Source of the DNA: Enoplolaimus lenunculus
Taxonomy: Eukaryota; Nematoda; Enoplea; Enoplida; Thoracostomopsidae
NCBI GenBank assembly: GCA_030248215.1
Contig: JASANG010000753.1
Span: forward strand, 656,773 to 720,772
Direction of reading: 5' to 3'
DNA length: 64,000 nt
A program made the position numbers and the translations under genes. Shown here piece by piece: positions 54,551 through 64,000 of the stretch. The notes below the pieces were generated by a model. That model had not been told where the DNA came from. It saw nothing but the letters and a program-made list of their open reading frames with translations, and did not search any database. Positions within the stretch are counted from its first letter, which is position 1; every line of letters starts with the position of its first letter.

Positions 54551-57500
54551 TCATTCCAATGACACTGTCGTGGCTGTTATCTCCGCAGGTAACTGAAAAC
54601 TTATTTACGAATTATATTCATGGTACTCAAATGTGTAGAAGCAAACAAAACTACAGGTGACCAGATCGAAGTGATCACGCGGGCTCGTAGCCAAACGGGG
54701 GGCAGTGGGTATCAACCCCCTGTAAAAATTTTGCGACCCCTCCCACAGAAAATTTTCAACCTTGCTTGTAATTCATTGAAAACCCTTGAATGCCACCCCT
54801 CAAAATTTTTTAGCTCCCCTAGCAAGCTGAATAGGCTACGGGCCTGTCACTGTAGAATTGAAATTTATACATACACACACATATATATCTATATATATAT
54901 ATATATATTTTCACATGAATAATTTTCTATTTCAGATCTGACCTACATATGTTTATGGTTTTTCTCGTGAGTATTTTTTATTTGATATGAGACCTAATTT
55001 TATGCTAAGGTTCCAACCTCGAAGACTTGAGTGGAAGGCGCTTACTACCGCCAATCAACAATCGGAGCCAGACGCTTGAGATTGAGGGTGGTCTCACGTC
55101 TTGTGGAGATTTTGTACCGCGCGTACGCGTAGTAATAGTAATTCACAATGCGTTGTGAATTAGTTCACTATACACGCATTGCGCTAACTTATTCAGAGTC
55201 AACTCTATGTGAGAAGGGGTTATAAATCGTAATTGAAAATTTTCCCTTAAAACATTTCAACAAAACGTCAACATCATTTTATTGATTTTAGCTTCCAAAA
55301 AGTAGCCTGCGATTCAAAATCATGTATTTATTATTGAATTTAAGCATTAATTTTATGCTTAACAATAATGTAATCAATTTGTTTTGTCCATGGATTCACA
55401 AACGACTGCCAAAACGCAACAACCGGCTGAAAGGTTCCGCATTTGGCCCTCAGGCTGTACCGTTCTGAATGGCTTTCGGATATCACCTGATCAGGATTTG
55501 CACTGCTTATACCTAGAAATGAATGGGTCCATCTATAGACAGGGCCGGATCGTTTTCCGGAAGGGCTGTAATAGAGTCAGTGTAAGCTTTAGACTAATTT
55601 TTTTGCTTAGGCTTAGGCTTAGGAATATGCTTATACTACTGTTCCGGCCCTGTTCTATACATGGGCCAATAAATGGAACCGAATAAACCTGTTGGTTATA
55701 GCATAATTTCAATTTGTAGCACCTGTTGCCAATTAGGGTGGCGCTATACTTTGGATGACGTCACGGCGCCGTCCATCACATTTGTGTGCCATTCGGCACT
55801 GTGCCACAGCGCACGTTTGCTGACGTATGGGCAAACATATTAATTTGTAAACAAAACTGGGGTCGAACGATGACGGACGGCGCCGTACGACAAGTATAGC
55901 GGCACCCTTAGATAATAGTTCTATGGCAATTTGCTCTCATTATATATACCTGGAATAAAAACGCTGCAACAATGGATTATTGTTAATGCCGTATACCTAC
56001 ACACGTGCAAGTTTTTGCAGCGAAAACACGCGCATGAAGCTTGCATGTGCAAATTCGGTCACAAAACAGCTTTGAATTTTTTGCATTTGCATTTTGATTG
56101 ACCCGTCGGAAACTGTGTTGCTGAGCGCTTCTTGAACTCATTTATTGTATTTAACAAGAATCTTGACTTAATTCGAATATCAAACTTGTTTGATATTTCG
56201 CAGCCTGCGGCGATTGTTACTGTCGTTTTGAAGTCAAGAAATACCGTGTAAAATATTCTTCACTTATGAATGTTTCTTGCGGTCTTGCGAAGGTTGCAAG
56301 TGTTAACAGGGCTGTGTGATGCTTGTATCGCCAGTACAGCTCTTTAAACCCTTTCTCACATGAATATATTCAATTTCACATGAGATGTAATTTCAAGGTA
56401 AGATTCGATCCCAAGTCTCAAGGGTGAGAGGCGTTTACGATGACCACTGAGCTATAGGAGCTTGACGCTCGAACCCGAGGGAGCTGCCACGTCTTATGGA
56501 AATTTTGCACTGCGCATATATGTTATAAATGTTAGTCACTGATCACAGTGTGTGTATTGCTCGTACAGTATTGTATTTAATTGCTCATAGTATATGTACT
56601 CTATGAGTGAAAGGGTTAAACACGTAAATTTCGAGAACTGCAGAACCGAATTTTAACAAAATAGCAGGCTTAAAGTTTACTACGGAAAAGTTGTTCAATT
56701 TGAGAATTACTGGCGGACCCAAACGAGGGGGGCACGAAATGACGCTCGGCTTCTTGCTCGCATCGTTTGCCAGTATATTTCTACTATTATATCTCACGCG
56801 ACCCCTGTTTTCTAGAACCCTTCAATATTAAGCTTAAAAACTCTGGCCCGTGTAACATCAGGGGCAGACCGTTTTTTTCTGTAGTACTGGAATAAACTCA
56901 AGCAATAGACTAATTTTTTTGCTTAGGCTTAGCATCAGGCTTACATATTCGCACATTGTTACGCTTAAACTTAGGCTTAGGCTTACAAATTTGCATATAC
57001 TACGGTTTCGCTCCTGTTGTTTACATTGGTTAAAATGTTTCGTATTTTCAAATTCAACAATTAAAAACTTATTTGTTTTGAAATTTAAAATAATTGTGTC
57101 TTAAAATATGGATCGTTGATCCGAATAATACAACTTTGGGCTTTGTTGACGTGCAGCGTCGTCCGGCACCGTCCATCACCCGCACGGTAGCGTCCAGCGT
57201 TGTCCGTCTCCCGTACAGCGCCGTCCGTCACCCGCACGGTAGCGTCCAGCGTTGTCCGTCTCCCGTACGGCGCCGTCCGTCACTGTGCGGTATCGTACGA
57301 AAATAACTACTATAACGTACGGTGACAGACGGTAACGAACAGTGCCATACGAGCAACGGACGGTAACGAACAGCGCCATACAAGCGACGGACGTAAGAAC
57401 GGCGCCATACGACCAAAGGACGGTAACAAACGGCGCCATACGAGCGACGGACGGTAACGAACAGCGCCATACGAGCGACGGACGGCGCTGGATGGCGCTG

Positions 57501-60500
57501 GACGTCAAGTATAGCGCAATCCTTACAAGATCTGTGTAGCCGAGTGACAAGTGGAACATCTTGCGCGTGGACGTTTTCGTAATATGACGACTTTTTCAAA
57601 TCTTGATCGTGATATCCAAGTAAAGGAAATACTCTGAAGAAAAAGAATAATTGTCAAACGAGACAGAATTTGACAAATTGACGACTTAAGATTTTATTTA
57701 CAAATATTTGGGCCCATGCAACTTTAAGAGGCGTCAATGTTTCTGGTGGGTCTATAAAAGAGTAGGTTTAGATTCTAGATTACAATTTTTGGCTTAGGCT
57801 TAGGCGTAGGCTTAGGAACACTTTTTTGCAACGCTTAGGCTTAGGCTTAGGAATACGCTTAATCTACTGTTACGCCCCTAAAAGTAACATTGGCCAATAT
57901 TTGAAACAGAAAAAAGCCAAAAAGCTGAATATTTTGCGTTAATTTTCCACAGCTCCGTCAGATCATTCATTAACGTTAATTGTAATTATTGGAAAAATCG
58001 ATTTTTATGCGGAAAGGAATTAGTCGCAACGCAGAGGCTGTCACGGGCCCATGTATAGAACAGGGCCGGATCGTTTTCCGGAAGGGCTATAAATAGAGTC
58101 AGGTTAAGCTTTAGACTATTAATTTTTGGCTTAGGCTTTGGCTTAGGCTTAGGCTCAGGAATAGGCTCATCCATACGCTTTGGCTTAGGCTTAGGCTTAG
58201 GAATATGCTCATCCATACGCTTAGGCTTAGGCTTAGGAATAGGCTTATACTACTGTTCCGGCCCTGTTCTATACATGGGCCCTGTCGCGGAAACAAATTT
58301 GTTTAGTGGTTTTGGGCAGGGTACAACAACTGAACGTTCCCGTTGGGCACTGTCCAATATCGTACCTCTGATCAACATAAAGTAGACGACCTTCAAGGTT
58401 GAGCCGAGCATTGAATTCGTGTTCAACTTGACTATGATGATTTGACCCGTTTGCGTTCTGTGTAACTGGATCATCTGAAAATATGTTGGCTCTTGTACCC
58501 TTCGTTCGCAGTCAACGGTAAGGCCTAATACGAAAAATGCTTAGGCCATTGGCCAACACGCCTTGCTGAGGGGTCGAAAAAATTTTCAGAAGGGGCATAC
58601 AACGGTTTTCGTTGATTTGCAAGCAAAGTTGAAAATTTTCCAATGTGTGTAGCGTCTATCACAAGATAGTATTAATACGGTTTCAAATTAGCGAAATTAA
58701 CCAGCTACGGATGTCAAACTCGCCGTACAAGTAGGGCCAGTCAAACGCGAAAAAATATATAGTTGGGCGGAGGTACGGATTCTTGCCTCCGCTGACTAGT
58801 TTCAATTAAAATGAATGAAAAAAAATTGAAAAAATTAAATGGGTCAATTGTTTTCTTACCGTCTGGTTTGACTAGACCTCGAACCGGCTGTAGAAATAAG
58901 ACTAGAGATTGATAACTATTATACAATGGGTCTAAAGTATCGACGCTTTGTGATGATAAATCCGCGCTGTCGGATAACGATTCTGCCTTCCTTCCGTCTG
59001 TCGGCCACGATTTGATAAATCCAGTACAAAGAAAAGATTTATAGTCAGGCTCTGAAACATAGAAATGAAACCAAGATCATAAGGGGGCCGATTATAACTT
59101 CGAATATTTCTCTAAAAGTATATTTTTGTTGTCTCCAGAAATTTAGGTAAGCTATATATCCCCTAAATCACCTCTATAGTATATGCTTCGGCTCATGTCC
59201 CTGCCCATCCTGCAATGACAACTTACTTTTGAATGATATTTCACTTGATGTTGAATTGGTCGATTTGTCCCTAAAACAAGTATAGTCGCATAGCAAGTGG
59301 ACTATCCCTGGACGCACGACTTGGGCTTGCTTACGGCGTAATTCTTTCTCTGCTACAAGTGCACGACTTGTCACGGATTTTCTGTCTTAATGCCATACTC
59401 AAATACGATTATCTGATACAAATACTCTTCTGATGGGCTAAGAAATCGCAACCTTTCGGCGACCAAACAGTTTGTTTTACTGAGGTAAGTGGAATAAAGC
59501 TGGATTAATATTATGTAAATTCGATTTGAAGTATTTGTCTTAATTCAAAATCTGCTCATGCAACTTTAGTGGCGACAATTTGCACAATTGCAGCTACAAG
59601 TTCTCGCAGTAAAAACTTGCACGTGTGAACAGGAATTATATACAATACACAAGTAGTATCTTTAAACCAAATTTACTGCATCCTTTTATAATAGCTGAAA
59701 TAGAAGGGTTCGATTTCAATTTCATTTCAGGTCATGATAACCTCATTTAAAATTGTTTAAAAATTTTAAATTCCGTTCAAAAATTTCGGGGGATATATTG
59801 CTCGGTGTCGCCCCTTGTGATACGCCCTCTTGGCAAGAATTTCTCGCGAATGTAAGCTTCAGAACTTCAAATGACTATAACGCAAACTTACCGTTCCGGT
59901 GGCCCGGATTTAAACCGACAGTAAAACGAACGTTTTCCGCCGGAAATGAATTGTATACGCGATGTCGACTGGTGTGTGTCGTGTCGCTTTAATTCTAAAT
60001 CCGTTATAAATTTCAATAAAAAATATTCAAACTAATAGACAAACTCGACACCGCCAGCGTCAAACGTGCGACTGAGTGAGTCGAATTTGACTCTGGTGGA
60101 GTCGAATTTGACTCAGTTTGTGTAGTCCGGAGGAGCATATTTCGGAGAGAGTCAATTGACTCACCATTTTTTGTAGTGTACATTCTGTAGTACTATATTT
60201 TAAAACACATAATAGCTCCTGTTAAATGTGCTCGCAATTCGGTCTGAAACGAACCTAAGCACTTTTGTTATTAATGCTTATTCTTAACCTACTTTGTTGA
60301 GCTGGCAAAGCTTACAAATACAGCGCTGATAAGCGTATTTGAAACGAATGAGCACTGCAAAAAAATGGTCAGTCAAATTAACTCTTTCCGAAAGAAGGTG
60401 TTCCGCACAGCACAAACTGAGTCAATTTCAACTCTGCCACAGTCAAACTCGACTCACTGAGCTACTCAGTGATTTGAATATTTAACCCTGGCGCAGTCGA

Positions 60501-63500
60501 ATTTTGACTCAGTTTGTGTAGTCCGGAGAAGCCTATTTCGGAGAGAGTCAATTTGACTGGAAGTTTGCGAAAATACCTAGTTACAAGAATAAATTTTGCG
60601 AATACAAATTTGTGACAGTATTGTCAAATGTACTTAGCAGCTATCGACAGTCGATAATGGACCTTAACTGTAGAATCAGCTAATGCTGAGCTCCGAACAA
60701 CTCAGATTTGATTTGCCGTATTTCTGTGCAAATCTGAAAACCTATTACTAACTGGTGATAGTCGCTATACGCATTTGAGAATATAAGCCAAGTTTACAGC
60801 ATACTTCTAGAATCAGTATCATTCTGCTTGGACCGAACATCATCAATAGGGCAAAGTTGTTGTTTTACCAACTCCAAGTCGTCGTTATGAACGAGCTGAA
60901 GACAGCACGTGTCGACAAGACTCTCCTAAAAATGACGAAAACACAATAGTCACATAGCTATTAAAACCAAGGTTGGGCACCTTAAAAACAAACAACAGGG
61001 ACGGACAGTATTATGAGTTTATTCCTAAGCCTAAGCCTAAGCGTAAGAATGAGCTTATTCCTAAGCCTAAGCGTAAGCGTAAGAATGAGCATATTCCTTA
61101 GCCTAATCCTAATCCAAGCAAAAAAATAGTCTAAAGCTTAAGCTTACTCTTTTCTAGTCCCACAGAAGAACGTTCCGCCCTTGATCTTTACATGGACTGA
61201 AAATTGTATGGTATATACGCATTAATTTTGAAGTAAACCTGCTTAATTTTATGTAAATAATGAAAACACAAAGCCTGTTTTTTCTATTTTCCCATTTATT
61301 TCCTTTTTTCCGGAAAAAAATGGGAAATCCCGTTTTCCCGTCGATTTAGTTTGGCCGGAAAAAGACCCCCAACGTTGATTAAAATTGCGTGATAGGCTTT
61401 TTTGGTTCCTGTAAAGTGTTTTTCTCCTTGCCCCAGATGCTGATTTTTTCAGCATCCTTCAACGCCGATTAGAAACTCTGACTGGAGTCATAGGTACAAC
61501 ACCTATGTAACACAGCGAACCCAGAAATTCAATTCGGTCGGCACTCCGGGGAACGACTTGCTAAGTTCGTGGTTATCAAGACAAACACAAACCTATAAAT
61601 TCTCTTACAACAAAAATTGCACGATACGCATAATAAATCTAACCAAGTCAATATTCCACGCCCAAAATGGATTACGTACACACAATTCAGAAAACTCGGT
61701 GTACCACTTACAAAATCATAAGCATTAAAAAGCAGACATAAATGACGTTTCTACAACTCAATTTTAGCTAAAAGAACATACCTCGTTGATTCCAATAATC
61801 TTGTGGACATCTCCTGTAACGTGAACAATACGTCCGTTATGGCACGCAATGACCATTAGAAAGCCAACGGTCGCCTAAAATATCAAAATTGTTATAAATA
61901 TATTGAGAACAGTCAATAATATGGGTAAAATTAAAACTTTGCCAAAAATGTAGAAATGACTAATTTTTAAATATGTTCGAAATTGTTTGACCGTTGTATG
62001 CCTCTCGTGAAAAATGTTTAGCCTCCGCTATCAAAATGATCTGGTCATGTTCCTGGCCATTGCGCAATTTTAAACGCATAAACATGAAAATTGCAGTCCC
62101 AACTGCGCGAGTTAATAGTAAGTGTTCAAACAAGTGGATTATATTCTACTACGGATACTATTTTTAAACTCTGTTTTATGTAATACTTTTTTCCTTACTA
62201 TCTGAGTTCTTAATTGTACCTGTTGAAGTAGTTCGAGCAATTGATGTCCTTTCATAAATAACGGTTTTGTTGGTCCTTGTGAGAAATTACTGACAGAGCC
62301 TACAAACACGCAAACGTAGCTTATTTATTGGCTAAATTATTGTGAACGGCGCATTAAAAGCATTGATGACAACTGGGTACACTTTGCGTACATTGCAAAA
62401 AATGATGAATCAAATTGACTCTCTCCGAAATAGGCTTTTTGGGACTACACAAATTGAGTCTAAATTCGACTCCGCCAGAGTCAAATTTGTTTCACTGGGT
62501 CGCACGTTTGACTCTGGCGGAGTTGATTGGGAATCAGTTTGTGTAGTGCCGAAAAGCCTATTTCGGAAAGAGTCAATTTGACTCACCATTTTTTGCAGTG
62601 TACCAATTGCTTAGAACTTATCTTGTACTACAGTTTTGCCCATAAGCTGCACTATTTGTGGCGTATGTAGAGGACTTGATGATTTTAACAATTCTCACAT
62701 AAATATTTTCTGTTTCATCTAAGATCTGGTTTCAAGCTATGATTCGAACCACAGCATCACAGGTGGAAGGTGATTACCATTAACACTCAACTGCAGGAAA
62801 TTGACGCTTGAGCCATTGCAGGCAATGTGGCTACGATATTTGCAACCCAGATTTATATATTTAGGTTCGTGACGAGCTGGGATCCCATTGAAAAATATTT
62901 ATAAATCTTAACAAAATATACTGTAGTGACCCGAATAAGAGGGGGACTGAAATTTATTTGGCCTCTCCAGAGAGTACCCCCCTTGTTATTCGGTTACGGA
63001 CTGTAGTTGATTTTTAACTTGCACTCCGCCGCCCTTCGTTACTGATATATATCCGGTACTGCAATTATCCGTTAAACGTTTATTTGTCTTGTGTCAATAG
63101 TTTGAGCGATAATGTAAGGTTATACTTAGGTATGTAAGTTCAAATTTAAGTACGCTTTAACGTTTTGAACTCAAATTATTTGGTCCTGGAGTCATTTATG
63201 CGCTACAATTAGGGTTAATTGACATTTATGGACTCTAATTAGGGTTTAAGGACCCTATCCGCTTACGGACTCTTATTAGGGATATGGACTCCTATTGATT
63301 CGTACTTAATAAGGTGGACCCCCTCTTATTCGGGTCAATTCAGTACGCATAAACTAATGGAAATTTAACCGTATAGAACAGTGTCTAAACAAAATTTGAA
63401 CAATTTTCTATTTAGAGCTATGGTAACAAACCATTACTAATCTACAATTAATTTGTATACTTAAAAATCGTTTTGAACGTTGCCCAAAATACGTATGTAG

Positions 63501-63985
63501 AGCGTTCCAGCTTTAATCGTATAGATAATACTGAGCGATAGGATTGCGCTATACTTGATGTCCGGTGGCGTGTGTCACCGTCTGTCGCCATACGTTATTG
63601 TACTTGAATTATTTGCGTACAATATCGCACGGTGACCCCGGACGTCAAATATAGCGAAACCCCACCGCATTATTTTGCACATGCAGTTTGGTCTGTTTAC
63701 TCCTAGTATATATACCTACATTTGATATGCGGGACGGGGTTAAATATTTGCATAATTAATGCTACAGAATGATTATCCTGAAAGTTTGTCATCGGCCTGA
63801 CCAACTGCGAAATACCTTGTAAATTTTTGATATGCTGAACGCCACAACGCAACACGGTGAGTTTGTCCAACTTTTGCGGATTGACACCAGAACACACCGG
63901 GAGCAGCGATGCGATCTGAGTTATCAATTGATTCATTTTATCACGGCGCCGTTTTTCGATTTCACTATGATTTGACGAATTTTTG
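54551..63985 (-). CDS. cyc: bHLH-PAS transcription factor, BMAL/CYCLE type (5' end outside window)
   Basis: Minus-strand exons: 63816-63985, 62220-62299, 61782-61874, about 60839-60925, 59892-59968, 59227-59270, 58860-59051, 58366-58474, 57527-57633, 55364-55512 and probably 54551-54592. The first encodes the basic region and HLH ([36 protein letters not shown]). PAS-A follows: [20 protein letters not shown], the [10 protein letters not shown] motif and [17 protein letters not shown] contains [35 protein letters not shown] and [25 protein letters not shown] and NPWTK..DYI resemble BMAL/CYCLE more than ARNT (NPYSDEIEYI), judged from memory. Such proteins dimerise with CLOCK-like partners in the nucleus and bind E-boxes. 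The 60839 end is ambiguous (a GTATGC donor at 60805 would shift phase). In the favoured model the protein stops 13 residues after the NPWTK..DYII strand of PAS-B, as in Drosophila CYC, which lacks the BMAL transactivation tail. The 5' exons lie beyond base 64000. Confidence 0.9.
54686..54848 (+). mobile_element. family D element
   Basis: GGCTCGTAGCCAAACGGGGG to AGCAAGCTGAATAGGCTACG. The two strands of PAS-gene 3' exon candidates lie just beyond it. Confidence 0.7.
54908..55220 (-). mobile_element. family E element, reverse, enlarged
   Basis: TTTCACATGAATAATTTTCT to TATGTGAGAAGGGG then TTAT. An extra 40-odd bases repeat the end region near 54950-54990. Confidence 0.65.
55526..55667 (-). mobile_element. 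family A MITE adjoining a BMAL/CYCLE acceptor
   Basis: Ends GGTCCATCTATAGACAGGGC and GCCCTGTTCTATACATGGGC then C. Flanks AATGAATG and AATAAATG match 7 of 8. It ends 13 bases from exon 55364-55512 on the acceptor side. Confidence 0.8.
55737..55908. mobile_element. family I foldback
   Basis: AGGGTGGCGCTATACTTTGG to GACAAGTATAGCGGCACCCT. Confidence 0.72.
55998..56312. mobile_element. family H foldback
   Basis: CACACGTGCAAGTTTTTGCA opens. TTGCGAAGGTTGCAAGTGTT then AACAGGG closes. Confidence 0.6.
56348..56615 (-). mobile_element. family E element, reverse
   Basis: ACCCTTTCTCACATGAATAT to GAGTGAAAGGG, flanked by TTAA. Core GAGCTATAGGAGCTTGACGC read on the minus strand. Confidence 0.82.
56844..57028 (-). 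mobile_element. family A MITE, reverse
   Basis: Left end GGCCCGTGTAACATCAGGGG, right end CGCTCCTGTTGTTTACATTG. TTAGGC hexamers inside. Confidence 0.65.
57130..57524. mobile_element. family I foldback, enlarged, abutting a BMAL/CYCLE donor
   Basis: Blocks CCGTCCGTCACCCGCACGGT (two copies) and GACGGACGGTAACGAACAGC-type units (several copies) stretch the element to about 395 bp. The right end GACGTCAAGTATAGCGCAAT runs into the donor of exon 57527-57633. Confidence 0.7.
57711..57895 (-). mobile_element. family A MITE (subtype GGCCAATGTT), perfect 8-bp target duplication
   Basis: Ends GGCCCATGCAACTTTAAGAG and CGCCCCTAAAAGTAACATTG then GCC. AATATTTG flanks both sides (57703-57710 and 57896-57903). 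Confidence 0.92.
58046..58281 (-). mobile_element. family A MITE (subtype TATAGAACAGGGCC) in a BMAL/CYCLE intron
   Basis: Near-perfect ends GGCCCATGTATAGAACAGGG and CCCTGTTCTATACATGGGCC. Flanks CTGTCACG and CTGTCGCG match 7 of 8. The core repeats GGAATATGCTCATCCATACG with TTAGGC hexamers. Confidence 0.9.
58523..58692 (-). mobile_element. family D element, reverse, worn
   Basis: GGTCGAAAAAATTTTCAGAA and CAAGCAAAGTTGAAAATTTT. The ends are degenerate. Confidence 0.55.
60035..60180. mobile_element. family B foldback MITE, left arm truncated
   Basis: GAGTCGAATTTGACTCTGGT through CACCATTTTTTGTAGTGTA. Only the inner part of the left arm remains. Confidence 0.7.
60351..60560. mobile_element. family B foldback MITE, right tip lost
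   Basis: GCACTGCAAAAAAATGGTCA to GGAGAGAGTCAATTTGACTG. The terminal GCAGTGTA is missing. Confidence 0.7.
60600..60787. mobile_element. family J element, one end
   Basis: CTATTACTAACTGGTGATAG and CGCATTTGAGAATATAAGCC. The left end is worn. Confidence 0.5.
60995..61197 (+). mobile_element. family A MITE (GGGGCGG subtype)
   Basis: Left ACAACAGGGACGGACAGTAT, right CGTTCCGCCCTTGATCTTTA then CATGGAC. Three CCTAAG blocks inside. Confidence 0.75.
62389..62602. mobile_element. family B foldback MITE in a BMAL/CYCLE intron
   Basis: Ends TACATTGCAAAAAATGATGA and CACCATTTTTTGCAGTGTA. Less than 100 bp from exon 62220-62299. Confidence 0.85.
62690..62832 (-). mobile_element. family E element fragment
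   Basis: TTCTCACATAAATATTTTCT, GCTATGATTCGAACCACAGC and TGACGCTTGAGCCATTGCAG. The distal half is missing. Confidence 0.6.
62922..63348 (+). mobile_element. family G element
   Basis: TACTGTAGTGACCCGAATAA at the left, CCCCCTCTTATTCGGGTCAA at the right: CCCGAATAAGAG forms the terminal inverted repeat. Confidence 0.75.
63541..63662. mobile_element. family I foldback
   Basis: GGATTGCGCTATACTTGATG to GACGTCAAATATAGCGAAAC. Confidence 0.68.
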
Positions 63986-64000
63986 CTGAAAAAAAAACGA

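Noticed and set aside
55384-55686. 100-residue plus-strand frame
   Set aside because: It is antisense to the NPWTK exon of the PAS gene followed by a family A MITE.
57176-57599. Minus-strand frames of 123-127 residues
   Set aside because: The long repetitive parts read the family I element; only 57527-57633 is real coding sequence, as a PAS-B exon.
59753-59992. 79-residue plus-strand gene
   Set aside because: It is the antisense of PAS exon 59892-59968, which carries the [10 protein letters not shown] motif on the minus strand.

Overview
The window looks like nuclear DNA of a nematode. Three things point that way. The genes are a cuticle collagen with the nematode layout, a cuticlin-type zona pellucida (ZP) protein and a CAL-1-like calmodulin relative. 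All are split by GT-AG introns. The hexamer GCCTAA/TTAGGC, known as the nematode telomere repeat, occurs throughout the window inside small transposons. A BMAL/CYCLE-type clock gene is also present; C. elegans is usually described as lacking a clear one, so an early-branching (enoplean) nematode is my inference, not something shown. Almost everything outside exons is repeat.

Layout. 1-17450 holds no gene I can support, only repeats: nested hAT-like elements, foldback MITEs and GCCTAA MITEs. 17451-20883 (+) is a three-exon calmodulin-like gene of 156 codons. Its first intron carries a MITE insertion with a perfect 8-bp target duplication and a tandem copy of the tail of exon 1. 20884-32478 is repeats plus one doubtful GC-rich exon at 25491-25674. 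32479-52916 (+) is a complete 12-exon gene for a 788-residue ZP membrane protein. Its tenth intron (8.2 kb) contains a complete five-exon cuticle collagen gene on the opposite strand (48563 to 44271, 315 residues). 54551-63985 (-) is most of a bHLH-PAS gene of the BMAL/CYCLE type: basic region, HLH, PAS-A and PAS-B are present, and the 5' end lies beyond base 64000.

The ZP gene and the bHLH-PAS gene are convergent. The ZP protein and the collagen are both expected in the apical extracellular matrix or cuticle, so their nesting joins two parts of one tissue programme. Exon chains were assembled by hand from splice consensus, reading phase and family similarity. Phases close exactly for the calmodulin, ZP and collagen genes. 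In the bHLH-PAS gene one internal exon end and the last exon are uncertain.

The repeat fraction is dominated by non-autonomous DNA elements, and no transposase or reverse-transcriptase frame was seen. The main families are: (A) GGCC-ended MITEs with 8-bp target duplications and internal GCCTAA arrays; (B) TA-flanked foldback elements; (C) CACTGTAAATTCC elements; (D) GGCCCGTAGCC elements; (E) TTAA-flanked elements with piggyBac-like ends and an internal tRNA-like part with A and B boxes; and several smaller foldback families (F-N). Many copies sit within a few bases of exons.
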